DNA of 64,000 nucleotides, from NCBI GenBank assembly GCA_903825445.1, contig CAIKAS010000219.1:1-64000 (forward strand), read 5' to 3'. The notes beneath the pieces were generated by a model. It was given only the letters and a program-made list of their open reading frames with translations. It was not told the origin of the DNA and searched no databases. The first letter of the stretch is position 1; each line of letters begins with the position of its first letter. The position numbers and the translations under genes were made by a program. Source of the DNA: an uncultured Acidobacteriia bacterium (GTDB lineage: Bacteria > Acidobacteriota > Terriglobia > Bryobacterales > Bryobacteraceae). Positions 35,825 to 45,014 of the stretch are shown here, piece by piece.

Positions 35825-36073
35825 TTAGTTTCCGGAACTGAAGTCCGTAATCCGTACACCCATGATGTTTTCGATAATGACGATTTCACCGAACGCCAGG
35901 AGTTTCGACCCGACGTAAATATCGATGTTTTCTCCCGCCGAGCGCTGCATTTCGAGAATGCTGCCCTCGCTGAGTTCGAGAATCTCGCGCAGCTTCATCC
36001 ATCGCTGATCGAGCTGAACCTCGACCTCAATGGGCACGTCGGCGATGTGAAGGATCTGTTCCTGAGCTGTCAC
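35825..36073 (-). CDS. fliN: Flagellar motor switch protein FliN
   Basis: IADVPIEVEVQLDQRWMKLREILELSEGSILEMQRSAGENIDIYVGSKLLAFGEIVIIENIMGVRIT. Confidence 0.93.
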   Translation of the reverse strand: MTAQEQILHIADVPIEVEVQLDQRWMKLREILELSEGSILEMQRSAGENIDIYVGSKLLAFGEIVIIENIMGVRITDFSSGN

Positions 36074-36116
36074 GATTTCCCTGTGTTGTCAGATGCTAAA
36101 GTGACGCCGTGACGAA

Positions 36117-37370
36117 TCATCCCTGAATGAGCCCAACCGTAGCCTGGGTTATTGTGTCCTCTGTCGTGATCACCTTCGAATTAGCCTGATAGCCGCGCTC
36201 ATACGTCAGCAGGTTGGTAAACTCCGCTGCGATATCGACAGTGGAGGACTCCAGTGCTCCGCCGGTGATCTGCCCGCGAGATCCGGTTCCAGACGTTCCA
36301 ACGATAGGCGTGGCGGTTGCGGGCGTCGCGCCGAACGTATTGTTTCCGAGATTTTGCATCGAGTCCGGATTGAGTACCGATGCCAGCGCAACCTGCGCCA
36401 CAACTACGGATGATCCGTTCGAATACGTGGCGCTCACCTGACCATTCGGTCCAATGCTTGTCCCGGTGAGTTGGCCGGCCGCCGTTCCGTCCTGGGTAGT
36501 TGCCAGGTTGGCGGATGCCTCACTGAATTGCGTGACCGTGGGCGTGCCCGAACCGTTGTAGAGATTCCAATTCAGATTCATGTCCGACGCACCGTCGGAG
36601 AGCCCTGTAATCGGGATTGCGATTGGACCCGCACTCGCTGCCGGGCTTGTTAGCTGACCCGTTCCGTCGAAAGTCAGTGTTCCCGTACCTACGTTGGTAG
36701 TCGTTCCCGCCCCTGCGGCGAGATCGACTGAGGGAATGGTGACGTTGTAGGACCAGTTATTTGCCGATGTTTCCGTATAAGTTACTGTCAGCGTGTGAGC
36801 CGTACCCTGTGCGTCGAATACCTGAATGGGAGAGCTAAATGTCGCATTAGCCGATCCGATCGTTGCATTGGCATTCAGATTCGCGCTGGTCGTAAAGCTA
36901 GTCGTCGCAACCGGCTGCTGCGAGCCGCTGACCGGCAGAATGATACTGGACGACGGACCGTTAGTGTTCAACACGCCATTCACTGAATTCCAGCCCTGTA
37001 CGCTTTCACCGCCCGCCCCTAGCAGGTCGCCCGACGCGTTTACTGTAAAGTTACCGGCCCGGGTGTAGGTCGTTTGGCCGGAGGAAGAGCCCAAGACAAA
37101 GAATCCGTTGCCTTGAATTGCGGCATCGAACGGCTGGCTTGTCGTTTGAAGTGAGCCCTGCGTAAACTGGGTGGCCGCCTGCGCGACTACCGAACCTGCG
37201 CCGTTTGAGTTCGACTCGCCGTTTATATTGCCACTTAAGAGGTCACCAAACGAGACCTGGCTGTCCTTATATCCCGTCGTGTTTAGATTGGCGAGGTTGC
37301 CACTGATTGTATTGATCGCCAGGGAGTTCGCATTGAGTCCCGAAAGCGCGTTGGAGAAAGCTGTAGACAT
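36117..37370 (-). CDS. flgE: Flagellar hook protein FlgE
   Basis: FSNALSGLNANSLAINTISGNLANLNTTGYKDSQVSFGDLL; C-terminal VDIAAEFTNLLTYERGYQANSKVITTEDTI. Confidence 0.94.
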   Translation of the reverse strand: MSTAFSNALSGLNANSLAINTISGNLANLNTTGYKDSQVSFGDLLSGNINGESNSNGAGSVVAQAATQFTQGSLQTTSQPFDAAIQGNGFFVLGSSSGQTTYTRAGNFTVNASGDLLGAGGESVQGWNSVNGVLNTNGPSSSIILPVSGSQQPVATTSFTTSANLNANATIGSANATFSSPIQVFDAQGTAHTLTVTYTETSANNWSYNVTIPSVDLAAGAGTTTNVGTGTLTFDGTGQLTSPAASAGPIAIPITGLSDGASDMNLNWNLYNGSGTPTVTQFSEASANLATTQDGTAAGQLTGTSIGPNGQVSATYSNGSSVVVAQVALASVLNPDSMQNLGNNTFGATPATATPIVGTSGTGSRGQITGGALESSTVDIAAEFTNLLTYERGYQANSKVITTEDTITQATVGLIQG

Positions 37371-37371
37371 T

Positions 37372-37689
37372 TTAGTTTGCTCCCCCGGTATTTGTCGGAT
37401 TGGTGCCGCTTGTTGACGGCGCGGTGTTCGAAGTCGTTGCCGCCGCGCTTATGCTCGTGGTGTCGGAATGTATTCCAATCAGCTGTTCCAGCTGGCTGTA
37501 TCCCGTTAACTGGGAAACGAACTGGTTGCTGTCCACCGGGCTCGAGGGATCCTGGTTCTGCAACTGGGAAACCAGCAGGGTGAGGAATGTGGATTCACTC
37601 GCCAGCGGGTCGGTAGATGGTGGGGGCGTGCCGCCGGATTGTGCGGTAGAGGCCAACGTCGGCGTTAAAGGATTGACTGCCGTACTCAT
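37372..37689 (-). CDS. flgD: Flagellar hook assembly protein FlgD, N-terminal domain only
   Basis: ESTFLTLLVSQLQNQDPSSPVDSNQFVSQLTGYSQLEQLIGI. Confidence 0.88.
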   Translation of the reverse strand: MSTAVNPLTPTLASTAQSGGTPPPSTDPLASESTFLTLLVSQLQNQDPSSPVDSNQFVSQLTGYSQLEQLIGIHSDTTSISAAATTSNTAPSTSGTNPTNTGGAN

Positions 37690-37708
37690 AAGATCTCCTC
37701 TGTTTGGT

Positions 37709-39190
37709 TCAACGGTTGGAATTCAACCGCACTGTTTCTGAAGTGCCTGGTTGCTGCAAAATGCCACCAAAGCCACCCTCACCGGACAATTGTTCTTGCT
37801 TGGGTGTTTTTTGCTCTTCACGTTCCTGAGAGCTTTCTTGCTGCTGTCGCCGGGATGTCCAGGATCGTGCGTCGTAGCCAGCCTGTGCGAGCATGCTTGT
37901 GTGATCGGTAACCCCATCGCGGAGATTCTTCGCAATGGAAGGATCGGCTGAATGGAGCGAAACGTGAACTTCGCCCGCGCGCTCGGACAGCCGCACCCTG
38001 ACGTCTCGCGCCCCATCCGGCGCAAACTCCAGAGATAGTGAGCGAAGCGTTTGCGTAGGAACTTTATCAGGGAGCAGGGGCTCATGTGCCGATGCCGGGG
38101 GCTGTGTAGCCGCATTCCGCTGCCCGACCGCGCCCGATGACGTTGACGTCCCGCCCGGCAACTGATATTCCTGTAACGACCCGGTCTGTGTGGCCGCACT
38201 ATGGGCGGCTTCCACACTCATCGCTTCTTCTGTCCCACCCATCTTCCTGCCCTCACTCGCCACCGACAGGGCATGGGTAGTGGCCGCCCCCCCGAGGTTC
38301 AATCCGTGCGGTATCGTTCCCGCCGTTTGTCCGGCGGAAAGGTCCGCGAGTGGCTCTTTCGTTTCGCCCATTTCCGCGGTTATTTCCGTCGCCTGAAGGG
38401 CAATACCTGCGTTCGTGCCGGAGCCTGCTTCCGCATTGGGCCCCGGCACCGGATCCTTCCCGGTAGGGCTTTCGCCGGGACCACCTGCGGGAGGGGCTCC
38501 CGGGGCATCACCTGTGCGAATTACAACGGTCGCCGCAGCTTGAGACTGCCCACCCTGCGCAGCGGCTGAAATTGCATCCGTGCGCGCCTCCGTCAATTCA
38601 CGATTTGCCGTCTCGAAAAGCCGCGCCTTCGGCACCGGCAGCGGGGTCTGCGTATCGACCGGAACGGCAAAGCTATCAGCGTGTGCCTTGGCGTAACCTA
38701 TCGGTCCGGCTACGTGGCTCCCCGGGAAACGCGCGGGCCCAGAATCTCCCACAGGATCCCCGGCATCTTCTTTGCTGTCAGATTTTGAATTCAACGCTGA
38801 CCGCAGAAAAGCATCAGCCGCAGCACTGCCTGTGTCAATGTTCCGGATAGGCGCCGGGGCTTTCATCGGAAAACCAGCCATGATCGCGCCACCCGAATTG
38901 ATGGGAACGTCCTTAGGCTGTAAGCCTAAAGATGCTGGCGAAAGCTCCTGGATGATTTCGTCAAAGGCCCGAGGGCGAAATCCAGTCGTTCCTTTCTGAC
39001 TCGGATCGGAATCCGTATTGTGTGACGCCAGTGAAGCCGCCCGCTGCGTTTGGCCCGATTCCCGGTGAAGAGCTCGATTGATAAGGGCGTGTGCCGTCCG
39101 AGTGGAACTGGACGACGAGCCACCGTTTATCTGGACGGAAGATGATGAAGCCGGCAACGTGCTGGCGGAGACGCATGTCACGTGCGCCAT
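37709..39190 (-). CDS. fliK: Flagellar hook-length control protein FliK-like
   Basis: Low-complexity N-terminus, C-terminal LRSLSLEFAPDGARDVRVRLSERAGEVHVSLHSADPSIAKNLRDGVTDHTSMLAQAGY; upstream of flgD. Confidence 0.75.
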   Translation of the reverse strand: MAHVTCVSASTLPASSSSVQINGGSSSSSTRTAHALINRALHRESGQTQRAASLASHNTDSDPSQKGTTGFRPRAFDEIIQELSPASLGLQPKDVPINSGGAIMAGFPMKAPAPIRNIDTGSAAADAFLRSALNSKSDSKEDAGDPVGDSGPARFPGSHVAGPIGYAKAHADSFAVPVDTQTPLPVPKARLFETANRELTEARTDAISAAAQGGQSQAAATVVIRTGDAPGAPPAGGPGESPTGKDPVPGPNAEAGSGTNAGIALQATEITAEMGETKEPLADLSAGQTAGTIPHGLNLGGAATTHALSVASEGRKMGGTEEAMSVEAAHSAATQTGSLQEYQLPGGTSTSSGAVGQRNAATQPPASAHEPLLPDKVPTQTLRSLSLEFAPDGARDVRVRLSERAGEVHVSLHSADPSIAKNLRDGVTDHTSMLAQAGYDARSWTSRRQQQESSQEREEQKTPKQEQLSGEGGFGGILQQPGTSETVRLNSNR

Positions 39191-39322
39191 TAATGCAGCC
39201 CTGTGGCCACTCGCGCGATCCCGCGCTTTCAGTCTTTTAGGTCGCCGCGGACCGACGTAGAAATGGCGTCAGGACAAATAACGGCAATATTCTGGCGCTC
39301 CTCTGGTTCTGTCTCGTAAGCT

Positions 39323-39349
39323 TTATCGGCACGCCACGTCTGATTTTGA
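39323..39349 (-). promoter_or_regulatory. Sigma-28 promoter candidate for fliK-flgD-flgE
   Basis: Minus strand TCAA-N15-GCCGATAA. Confidence 0.65.
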
Positions 39350-39420
39350 GCGAGTTAGTAATCAAGTATGCTTCGGCGGCAGGAATGCATAGTCGTGATG
39401 GCGAGACCTGACAAAACTCT

Positions 39421-40161
39421 ATGGACAACATCTCAATCTCGGCCGCAAGTGGCATGCGTGCCCGTATGCAATCTCTCGACTTGCTGGCGAACAATCTGGC
39501 CAACTCCGAAACGGGTGGCTTCAAGGCCGACCGCGAGTTCTACTCAATCTACACAAGTGCTGAGGCGGGCCTTGACCCGCAAGAAGGCGCGCAAAATCTG
39601 GCCACTTTACCTGTTATCGAAAAACAATGGACGGATCTCGCGGCGGGTGATTTGCGCCCCACATGGAATCCTCTCGATCTTGCCGTCAGTGGTGACGGGA
39701 TGTTTGCCGTCCAGACCGCGCGCGGCGTGCGCTACACGCGCAATGGAAATTTTCGTTTGTCGCCAACCGGCACACTGACAGCTGCCGACGGAAACGCAGT
39801 TCAATCGCGGGCTGGCACGCCCATCACTCTCGATGGAAGTCAGAGTATTGAAATTCTCCCCGATGGCACAGTGCGGCAGGGAGGTAACCCGATTACGCGG
39901 ATCCGGGTCGCCTCTTTCGATCCCGCCAGCATCAGCAAGGAGGGCGCGAACTATTTTGTTGCCGCGCCCAACGCTACGGCCCTGTCTGCCGGTGGGACCG
40001 TGGTGCAGGGAAAGCTGGAGCAATCGAACGTAGGTGCCGCCGAATCGGCCGTGCGCCTGGTCTCAATTACCCGACAATTCGAAATGCTTCAAAAAGTGGC
40101 TGGCATCGGCAACGATCTCAACAAGCAGGCTATCGAGCAGGTAGCCCGTGTCGTTTCCTGA
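39421..40161 (+). CDS. flgF: Flagellar basal-body rod protein FlgF
   Basis: ISAASGMRARMQSLDLLANNLANSETGGFKADREFY; VRLVSITRQFEMLQKVAGI. Confidence 0.92.
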   Translation: MDNISISAASGMRARMQSLDLLANNLANSETGGFKADREFYSIYTSAEAGLDPQEGAQNLATLPVIEKQWTDLAAGDLRPTWNPLDLAVSGDGMFAVQTARGVRYTRNGNFRLSPTGTLTAADGNAVQSRAGTPITLDGSQSIEILPDGTVRQGGNPITRIRVASFDPASISKEGANYFVAAPNATALSAGGTVVQGKLEQSNVGAAESAVRLVSITRQFEMLQKVAGIGNDLNKQAIEQVARVVS

Positions 40162-40214
40162 TCCAATTTCGGATGAATGCTATTCAGGTTGCAACCAACC
40201 ACTAAAGAGGAACA

Positions 40215-41006
40215 ATGATTCGAGCACTGTACAGCGCCGCCAGCGGGATGACCGCCCAACAACTCAACATCGACAACATTGCGAACAACCTCGCCAATGC
40301 CAATACGACCGGATACAAGTCTCGCAGAGCACAATTTCAGGATCTCCTGTATCAAAACATAGTGGCGCCAGGTTCTTCGGCGGGCCAGTCCACCATTGTT
40401 CCCTCCGGGCTGCAACTAGGGCTCGGCACGCGAGCAGTGTCAAATGAAATTATCTTTCAGCAAGGCAGTTTTACCAATACAAGCAATCCTCTGGATCTTG
40501 TCGTCCAGGGCCTGGGTTTCTTTCAGATCCAGCAGGCGAACGGCAATTTGGCTTATACTCGCAACGGTTCGTTCCAGCTCAGCAGCACCGGAAGCCTGGT
40601 GACTTCGGACGGCAATCTCCTGCAACCGCAGATTACGATTCCGCCAGCCGCTCAATCTGTGAATATCGCAGCCGACGGTACAGTCACGTACACGCTCGCG
40701 GGCCAGACACAAGCGCAGAATGCCGGACAGATTACGCTTGCGAATTTCCAAAACCCAGCCGGGCTCAACTCGTTGGGAGGCAGCCTGTTCGCGCCAACCG
40801 ATGCGTCCGGCGCGGCTATCGTCGGCACGCCGGGTGGGGCCGACGGCGTGGGAACGATCATGCAGGGCTACACCGAACAATCGAACGTGAGTGTAGTCGA
40901 CGAGTTCATCAACATGATCACAAGTCAGCGCGCATATGAAGCAAACTCCAAGGTCGTGAAGGCAGCCGATGAAATGTACCAGCAGGTCAACAATCTTAAG
41001 CAGTAA
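40215..41006 (+). CDS. flgG: Flagellar basal-body rod protein FlgG
   Basis: IRALYSAASGMTAQQLNIDNIANNLANANTTGYKSRRAQFQDLLYQ; SVVDEFINMITSQRAYEANSKVVKAADEMYQ. Confidence 0.97.
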   Translation: MIRALYSAASGMTAQQLNIDNIANNLANANTTGYKSRRAQFQDLLYQNIVAPGSSAGQSTIVPSGLQLGLGTRAVSNEIIFQQGSFTNTSNPLDLVVQGLGFFQIQQANGNLAYTRNGSFQLSSTGSLVTSDGNLLQPQITIPPAAQSVNIAADGTVTYTLAGQTQAQNAGQITLANFQNPAGLNSLGGSLFAPTDASGAAIVGTPGGADGVGTIMQGYTEQSNVSVVDEFINMITSQRAYEANSKVVKAADEMYQQVNNLKQ

Positions 41007-41961
41007 TAAAAGGACGCCCGCCAGATTCAGCATCGCGCGTGCCTTGGTATGCAGTCAGTTCCTGTTGCTTTCGGTATCCGCGATCGCCGCACCGGCATGC
41101 CTTCCCGTCAGCGAGGACCGCATTCTTGGGCGCGATCTTGCCCGGACCGATGCGCGTTTCACCAGCCTCGGCGCAACACTACAACTCGGCTACGCGCCTA
41201 CGCCGGGTATTGCCAGGGTATTTTCCGCACCAGAGCTTGAGCGGATCGCAAGGTCGAACGGAATCAAGCTAGGGCGCAGGATATCCGGCGAAGGCATCGA
41301 AGACTGTTTTGAGTTCCCTGTCCATACCCCGATGGATGCGGAGCTTTTGGCTCCCATGCGTGACGTGCTACCCCGCGATGCAGCCCTGCAGATCGAAGAC
41401 ATGGTTCATACGCCTATCCCCGCAGGGCGCGTCGAATTTCCGCTCTCCAGTCTCGAGCCAGCGGCGGCTGGTGGCAGTGATGTGCAGTTATGGCGCGGAT
41501 TCGTCCAATACACGGATACGCGACGGGTAGCGCTCTGGGCCCGTGTCCGGATCACCGTTACACAGCGCGTGGTCGTGACGAATAAGGACCTTGAAGCTGA
41601 TCTTCCCATCGACGCCACAGCACTTCGTATTCAGGAGAGATCAGGGCCGTGGCGTCACGAAGTACTGGCGTCGCGCATCGACCAGGTGGCGGGCCAAGTG
41701 GTTCGTCAAAGGCTCTCGGCAGGGAGTGAGATTTCTATGTCTGTACTTGCCAAACCTCCAGCCATACGGCGCGGCGACTTGGTGCGAGTGGAGGTGCAAA
41801 GCGGGCAAGCCGTGCTGCATTTCGAGGCTATGGCTCAGACGACGGCTCGGGCCGGAGAATATGCCGAACTACGCAATCCAATCACGGGGAAGACCTTTCG
41901 TGCCCGTGCTGAGGCAGGCTCACGCGCAGTGATCGTCATAGGAAAGGATCCTCCACTGTGA
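40969..41961 (+). CDS. flgA: Flagella basal body P-ring formation protein FlgA
   Basis: SAF-like region, C-terminus VRVEVQSGQAVLHFEAMAQTTARAGEYAELRNPITGKTFRARAEAGSRAVI; start uncertain (overlaps flgG). Confidence 0.85.
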   Translation: MKCTSRSTILSSNKRTPARFSIARALVCSQFLLLSVSAIAAPACLPVSEDRILGRDLARTDARFTSLGATLQLGYAPTPGIARVFSAPELERIARSNGIKLGRRISGEGIEDCFEFPVHTPMDAELLAPMRDVLPRDAALQIEDMVHTPIPAGRVEFPLSSLEPAAAGGSDVQLWRGFVQYTDTRRVALWARVRITVTQRVVVTNKDLEADLPIDATALRIQERSGPWRHEVLASRIDQVAGQVVRQRLSAGSEISMSVLAKPPAIRRGDLVRVEVQSGQAVLHFEAMAQTTARAGEYAELRNPITGKTFRARAEAGSRAVIVIGKDPPL

Positions 41962-42677
41962 GATCCATCGCGCTCTTAGCTTTGTCAATGTTTATGGTTG
42001 TCGCGATGTTCAATGCGCCCTCGCGCGCGGGCATTCTGCCAAAGAAGCAGGCCAAGAAAACAGAGCAACCAACTCTGCTCGAAGAATACCTGCGCAGCGC
42101 CGCCTCCAGTACCGTTCACGAAGAAGCACTCCCCGGAGCGATCTGGTCTCCTGCTGCCCGGTTGAACGAGCTGGGCCGCGATCTGCGCGCCAGTCAGGTC
42201 GATGACATCGTGACGATCGTCGTAACGGAGTCGGTGAATGCCGTCGCGTCCGGGGTAAGCACGTCCGAACGCGCGTCTACAGCCACTGCGTCGATCAGTC
42301 AACTTGCGGGAATCAAGTCTCCCACCGGCGCCCTCGCCAATCTTCTCGGTACTACTGGCGATCAGAAACTGAACGGCACGGGCACCACTTCACGCGCCGC
42401 CACACTGAACGCGACACTCACTGGACGCGTGGTGAAGGTTCTGCCCGGAGGTCTGCTTTTAATCGAAGGCGACAAGAACATTCAGGTGAACTCGGAACAG
42501 CAGTCCATTGTCATCCGGGGTGTGGTCCGAACGGCAGACATCTCGACAGCCAACACCGTGACCTCCACGCAGGTGGCTGACATGGAAGTGAAAGTGAACG
42601 GCAAAGGGGTTATCGGCGACGCTATCCGTCGCCCCAACGCACTTTACCGGATCATTCTGGGCCTACTCCCTTTCTGA
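41958..42677 (+). CDS. flgH: Flagellar L-ring protein FlgH
   Basis: RASQVDDIVTIVVTESVNAVASGVSTSERAST; GVVRTADISTANTVTSTQVADMEVKVNGKG. Confidence 0.93.
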   Translation: MRSIALLALSMFMVVAMFNAPSRAGILPKKQAKKTEQPTLLEEYLRSAASSTVHEEALPGAIWSPAARLNELGRDLRASQVDDIVTIVVTESVNAVASGVSTSERASTATASISQLAGIKSPTGALANLLGTTGDQKLNGTGTTSRAATLNATLTGRVVKVLPGGLLLIEGDKNIQVNSEQQSIVIRGVVRTADISTANTVTSTQVADMEVKVNGKGVIGDAIRRPNALYRIILGLLPF

Positions 42678-42685
42678 CACCGCAT

Positions 42686-43807
42686 ATGAAACTGCCTAAT
42701 CGTTTCCGCTGCGCCCTGCGTCTTCTGGCGCTCTGCGTCCTCGCATTCTTCCAGGCGTTTGCTATTCCTGTGCGCCTAAAAGACCTTGTCTCGGTGGAGG
42801 GCATTCGCGAGAACCAACTGGTTGGTTATGGCATCGTGGTGGGCCTGGCGGGCACTGGAGACAAACAGACCACACTCTTCACCACCCAGAGTCTTGCGAA
42901 TCTTCTTTCCCGCATGGGCATTGCTGTTCCAACGCCTGCTTCCATGCGGGTCGCCAACGTCGCAGCGGTAATGGTGACGGCCACGCTCCCCTCATTCGCA
43001 CAGCCCGGCATCAAGTTTGACGCCACGGCCTCGGCGATAGGCGATGCCAGTAATCTGCAGGGCGGGGTTCTGCTGATGACTTCACTGAAGGCTGCGAACG
43101 GACAGACCTACGCGGTAGCCCAAGGGGCTGTCGTCACTGGCGGTTTTGTCGTGGGACGCGGCGGTACTGGCCAGATGGTCAATCACCCGACAGTAGGCCG
43201 TGTTCCCGGCGGCGCCTCGGTGGAAAAGGCCGCACCCTCAGTAGAGCCATCGACCACCGTTCGCCTCCAGTTGCAGACCTCTGACTTCGCAACCGCTTCC
43301 CGGATCTCGGCGGCGATTAATCTGCACTATAAGGGGGCATCGCCCGTTGCCCGCACCGAGAATTCAGCGCTGATTGCTGTTACTCCTCCCCCCGAATGGA
43401 CGGATCGCATGGCTGAGTTTATCGCCGACGTGGAAGATATCAGAGTCGAAGTGGACCGTCCCGCTCGTATCGTGGTCAATGAGCGCACCGGCACGATTGT
43501 CATGGGCAGCGATGTGCGGATATCTCCGGTGGCGATCCTTCACGGCAATCTCACAGTCGAGATCCAGACAAGCCTGCTGGTTTCGCAGCCCAATCCAGAA
43601 TCGCAGGGCGCCACTCAGGTGGTCCCCCTGGAGAAGGTCGTCGCCAAAGACGAGCCAGCTCGCAACATCGTTCTTAAGGAAGGAGCCACGGTCGAGGAAC
43701 TAGTGCGGGCGTTGACAGCCATTGGCTCTTCCGCGCGCGACATTATTGCTATACTTCAAAACCTTCGCGCCGCAAATGCACTCAACGCGGATCTGGATGT
43801 GATCTGA
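42686..43807 (+). CDS. flgI: Flagellar P-ring protein FlgI
   Basis: VRLKDLVSVEGIRENQLVGYGIVVGLAGTGDKQ; VVVNERTGTIVMGSDVRISPVAILHGNLTVEI. Confidence 0.96.
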   Translation: MKLPNRFRCALRLLALCVLAFFQAFAIPVRLKDLVSVEGIRENQLVGYGIVVGLAGTGDKQTTLFTTQSLANLLSRMGIAVPTPASMRVANVAAVMVTATLPSFAQPGIKFDATASAIGDASNLQGGVLLMTSLKAANGQTYAVAQGAVVTGGFVVGRGGTGQMVNHPTVGRVPGGASVEKAAPSVEPSTTVRLQLQTSDFATASRISAAINLHYKGASPVARTENSALIAVTPPPEWTDRMAEFIADVEDIRVEVDRPARIVVNERTGTIVMGSDVRISPVAILHGNLTVEIQTSLLVSQPNPESQGATQVVPLEKVVAKDEPARNIVLKEGATVEELVRALTAIGSSARDIIAILQNLRAANALNADLDVI

Positions 43808-44142
43808 TGGGAGGCCCCTTTTCCACCAATCTCTCAATAGGCACATCAGCGGCCATGGATGCTTTGGCAATTCCGTCGCAACCGCCCGGCACAAGCAAAG
43901 TTGCCGGTGCCGCGAAGGACTTTGAAGCACTCCTGCTCACTCAGATTCTGAAATCTGTACATGAAGAAGGCGGCTGGCTAGGGACAAATGAGGATGATGC
44001 GGGAGACGCCGCGATCGGCTTGGGGGAGGAACAGCTGGCACGTGTCATGGCAAACAGTGGCGGACTCGGCCTGTCGAAGCTGATTGAGTCCGGGTTGCGC
44101 AATGAAGAGACGGCCGCGAATCAGGCAAAAGCCGGCACATAG
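43807..44142 (+). CDS. flgJ: FlgJ-like rod-binding protein without muramidase domain
   Basis: AAKDFEALLLTQILKSVHEEGG...GEEQLARVMANSGGLGLSKLIE. Confidence 0.85.
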   Translation: MGGPFSTNLSIGTSAAMDALAIPSQPPGTSKVAGAAKDFEALLLTQILKSVHEEGGWLGTNEDDAGDAAIGLGEEQLARVMANSGGLGLSKLIESGLRNEETAANQAKAGT

Positions 44143-44540
44143 TCTTCGTAGTCGTGGCGGTCAGCCAACCCGGAATAGGGAGTGCAAAAGCTCGGTGGCA
44201 CCTGCTGCCATGCGTCCGCCAGAGTATTCAGTAATCGCCCCGTCTCCTCTAGCGGTCTGTCCTTTTGTTGAAAGTTAGACTCAATAAGTCGCTCCTGCAT
44301 GTAACAATAGAGCGCCTTGAGATTTCGCGCTATCTCGGGCGCTTTATCTTCATCAAGTGACATGAGCAATTCCGTCAGGATGGCATGAGCCTGGTTGATG
44401 GACCGAGATCGCTCTTTGATGCGGCCTTCACGTAAATGCTCACGCGCATCGGCCACGCTTGCAATCGCCCGCTGGTACATCAGCAGAACCAGTTCGATCG
44501 GACTCGCGGCCAGGATCACCTGCTCAAGGTACGGACTCAT
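44121..44540 (-). CDS. fliS: Flagellar export chaperone FliS
   Basis: MSPYLEQVILAASPIELVLLMYQRAIASVADAREHLREGRIKERSRSINQAHAILTELLMSLD; start at 44540. Confidence 0.9.
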   Translation of the reverse strand: MSPYLEQVILAASPIELVLLMYQRAIASVADAREHLREGRIKERSRSINQAHAILTELLMSLDEDKAPEIARNLKALYCYMQERLIESNFQQKDRPLEETGRLLNTLADAWQQVPPSFCTPYSGLADRHDYEDYVPAFA

Positions 44541-44599
44541 CTGTTGTGTGCTCCCTTTGGTGCTTAAGCGAGAGGCGAATTGCTTCTGCCTCAGGAGTC

Positions 44600-44626
44600 T
44601 TATCGGCCCGCCGCGCGGTCCGTTGA
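44600..44626 (-). promoter_or_regulatory. Sigma-28 promoter candidate for fliS
   Basis: Minus strand TCAA-N15-GCCGATAA. Confidence 0.65.
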
Positions 44627-44643
44627 GGCTGCCGCAAATGAAA

Positions 44644-44672
44644 ATGCCGCACCGATCAGTCCGGTGCGGCAT
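44644..44672 (-). terminator. Hairpin terminator at the end of the act/cox operon
   Basis: ATGCCGCACCG (44644-44654)/CGGTGCGGCAT (44662-44672), 11-bp perfect stem, T-rich TTTTCATTT on the minus strand. Confidence 0.7.
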
Positions 44673-44699
44673 CGAAACATCCTGCAAAGTTAATCGGGA

Positions 44700-45011
44700 C
44701 TAACGACCGGGAACACCCATCCAGGTGCGCGTCCAAAGATCAGCCATCGCGATAAACAGCAGCAGAATCAGCCAGTATAAACCTGCCAGCACGATCATTT
44801 TCGTCAGCTTCGTCCCGTACTTCACATGCATGAAGAACAGAATCACAAGCGATGCTTTGAAAATTGCAATTGACAACGCGACGAAGATGTTCAAATGCCC
44901 CAGGTCGATAGTCGAAACCCAGGCAGTGACCCACGTCATCACGATCAGCGTGAAGAAAACCGCAAAGTAGACCCGCTTGGGGACAATATGGTGTTCGCTT
45001 TGGTCAGACAT
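44700..45011 (-). CDS. Cytochrome c oxidase subunit IV family protein
   Basis: Three TM segments; SIAIFKASLVILFFMHVKYGTKLTKM typical of COX4/CtaF; downstream of subunit III. Confidence 0.88.
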   Translation of the reverse strand: MSDQSEHHIVPKRVYFAVFFTLIVMTWVTAWVSTIDLGHLNIFVALSIAIFKASLVILFFMHVKYGTKLTKMIVLAGLYWLILLLFIAMADLWTRTWMGVPGR

Positions 45012-45014
45012 CTC

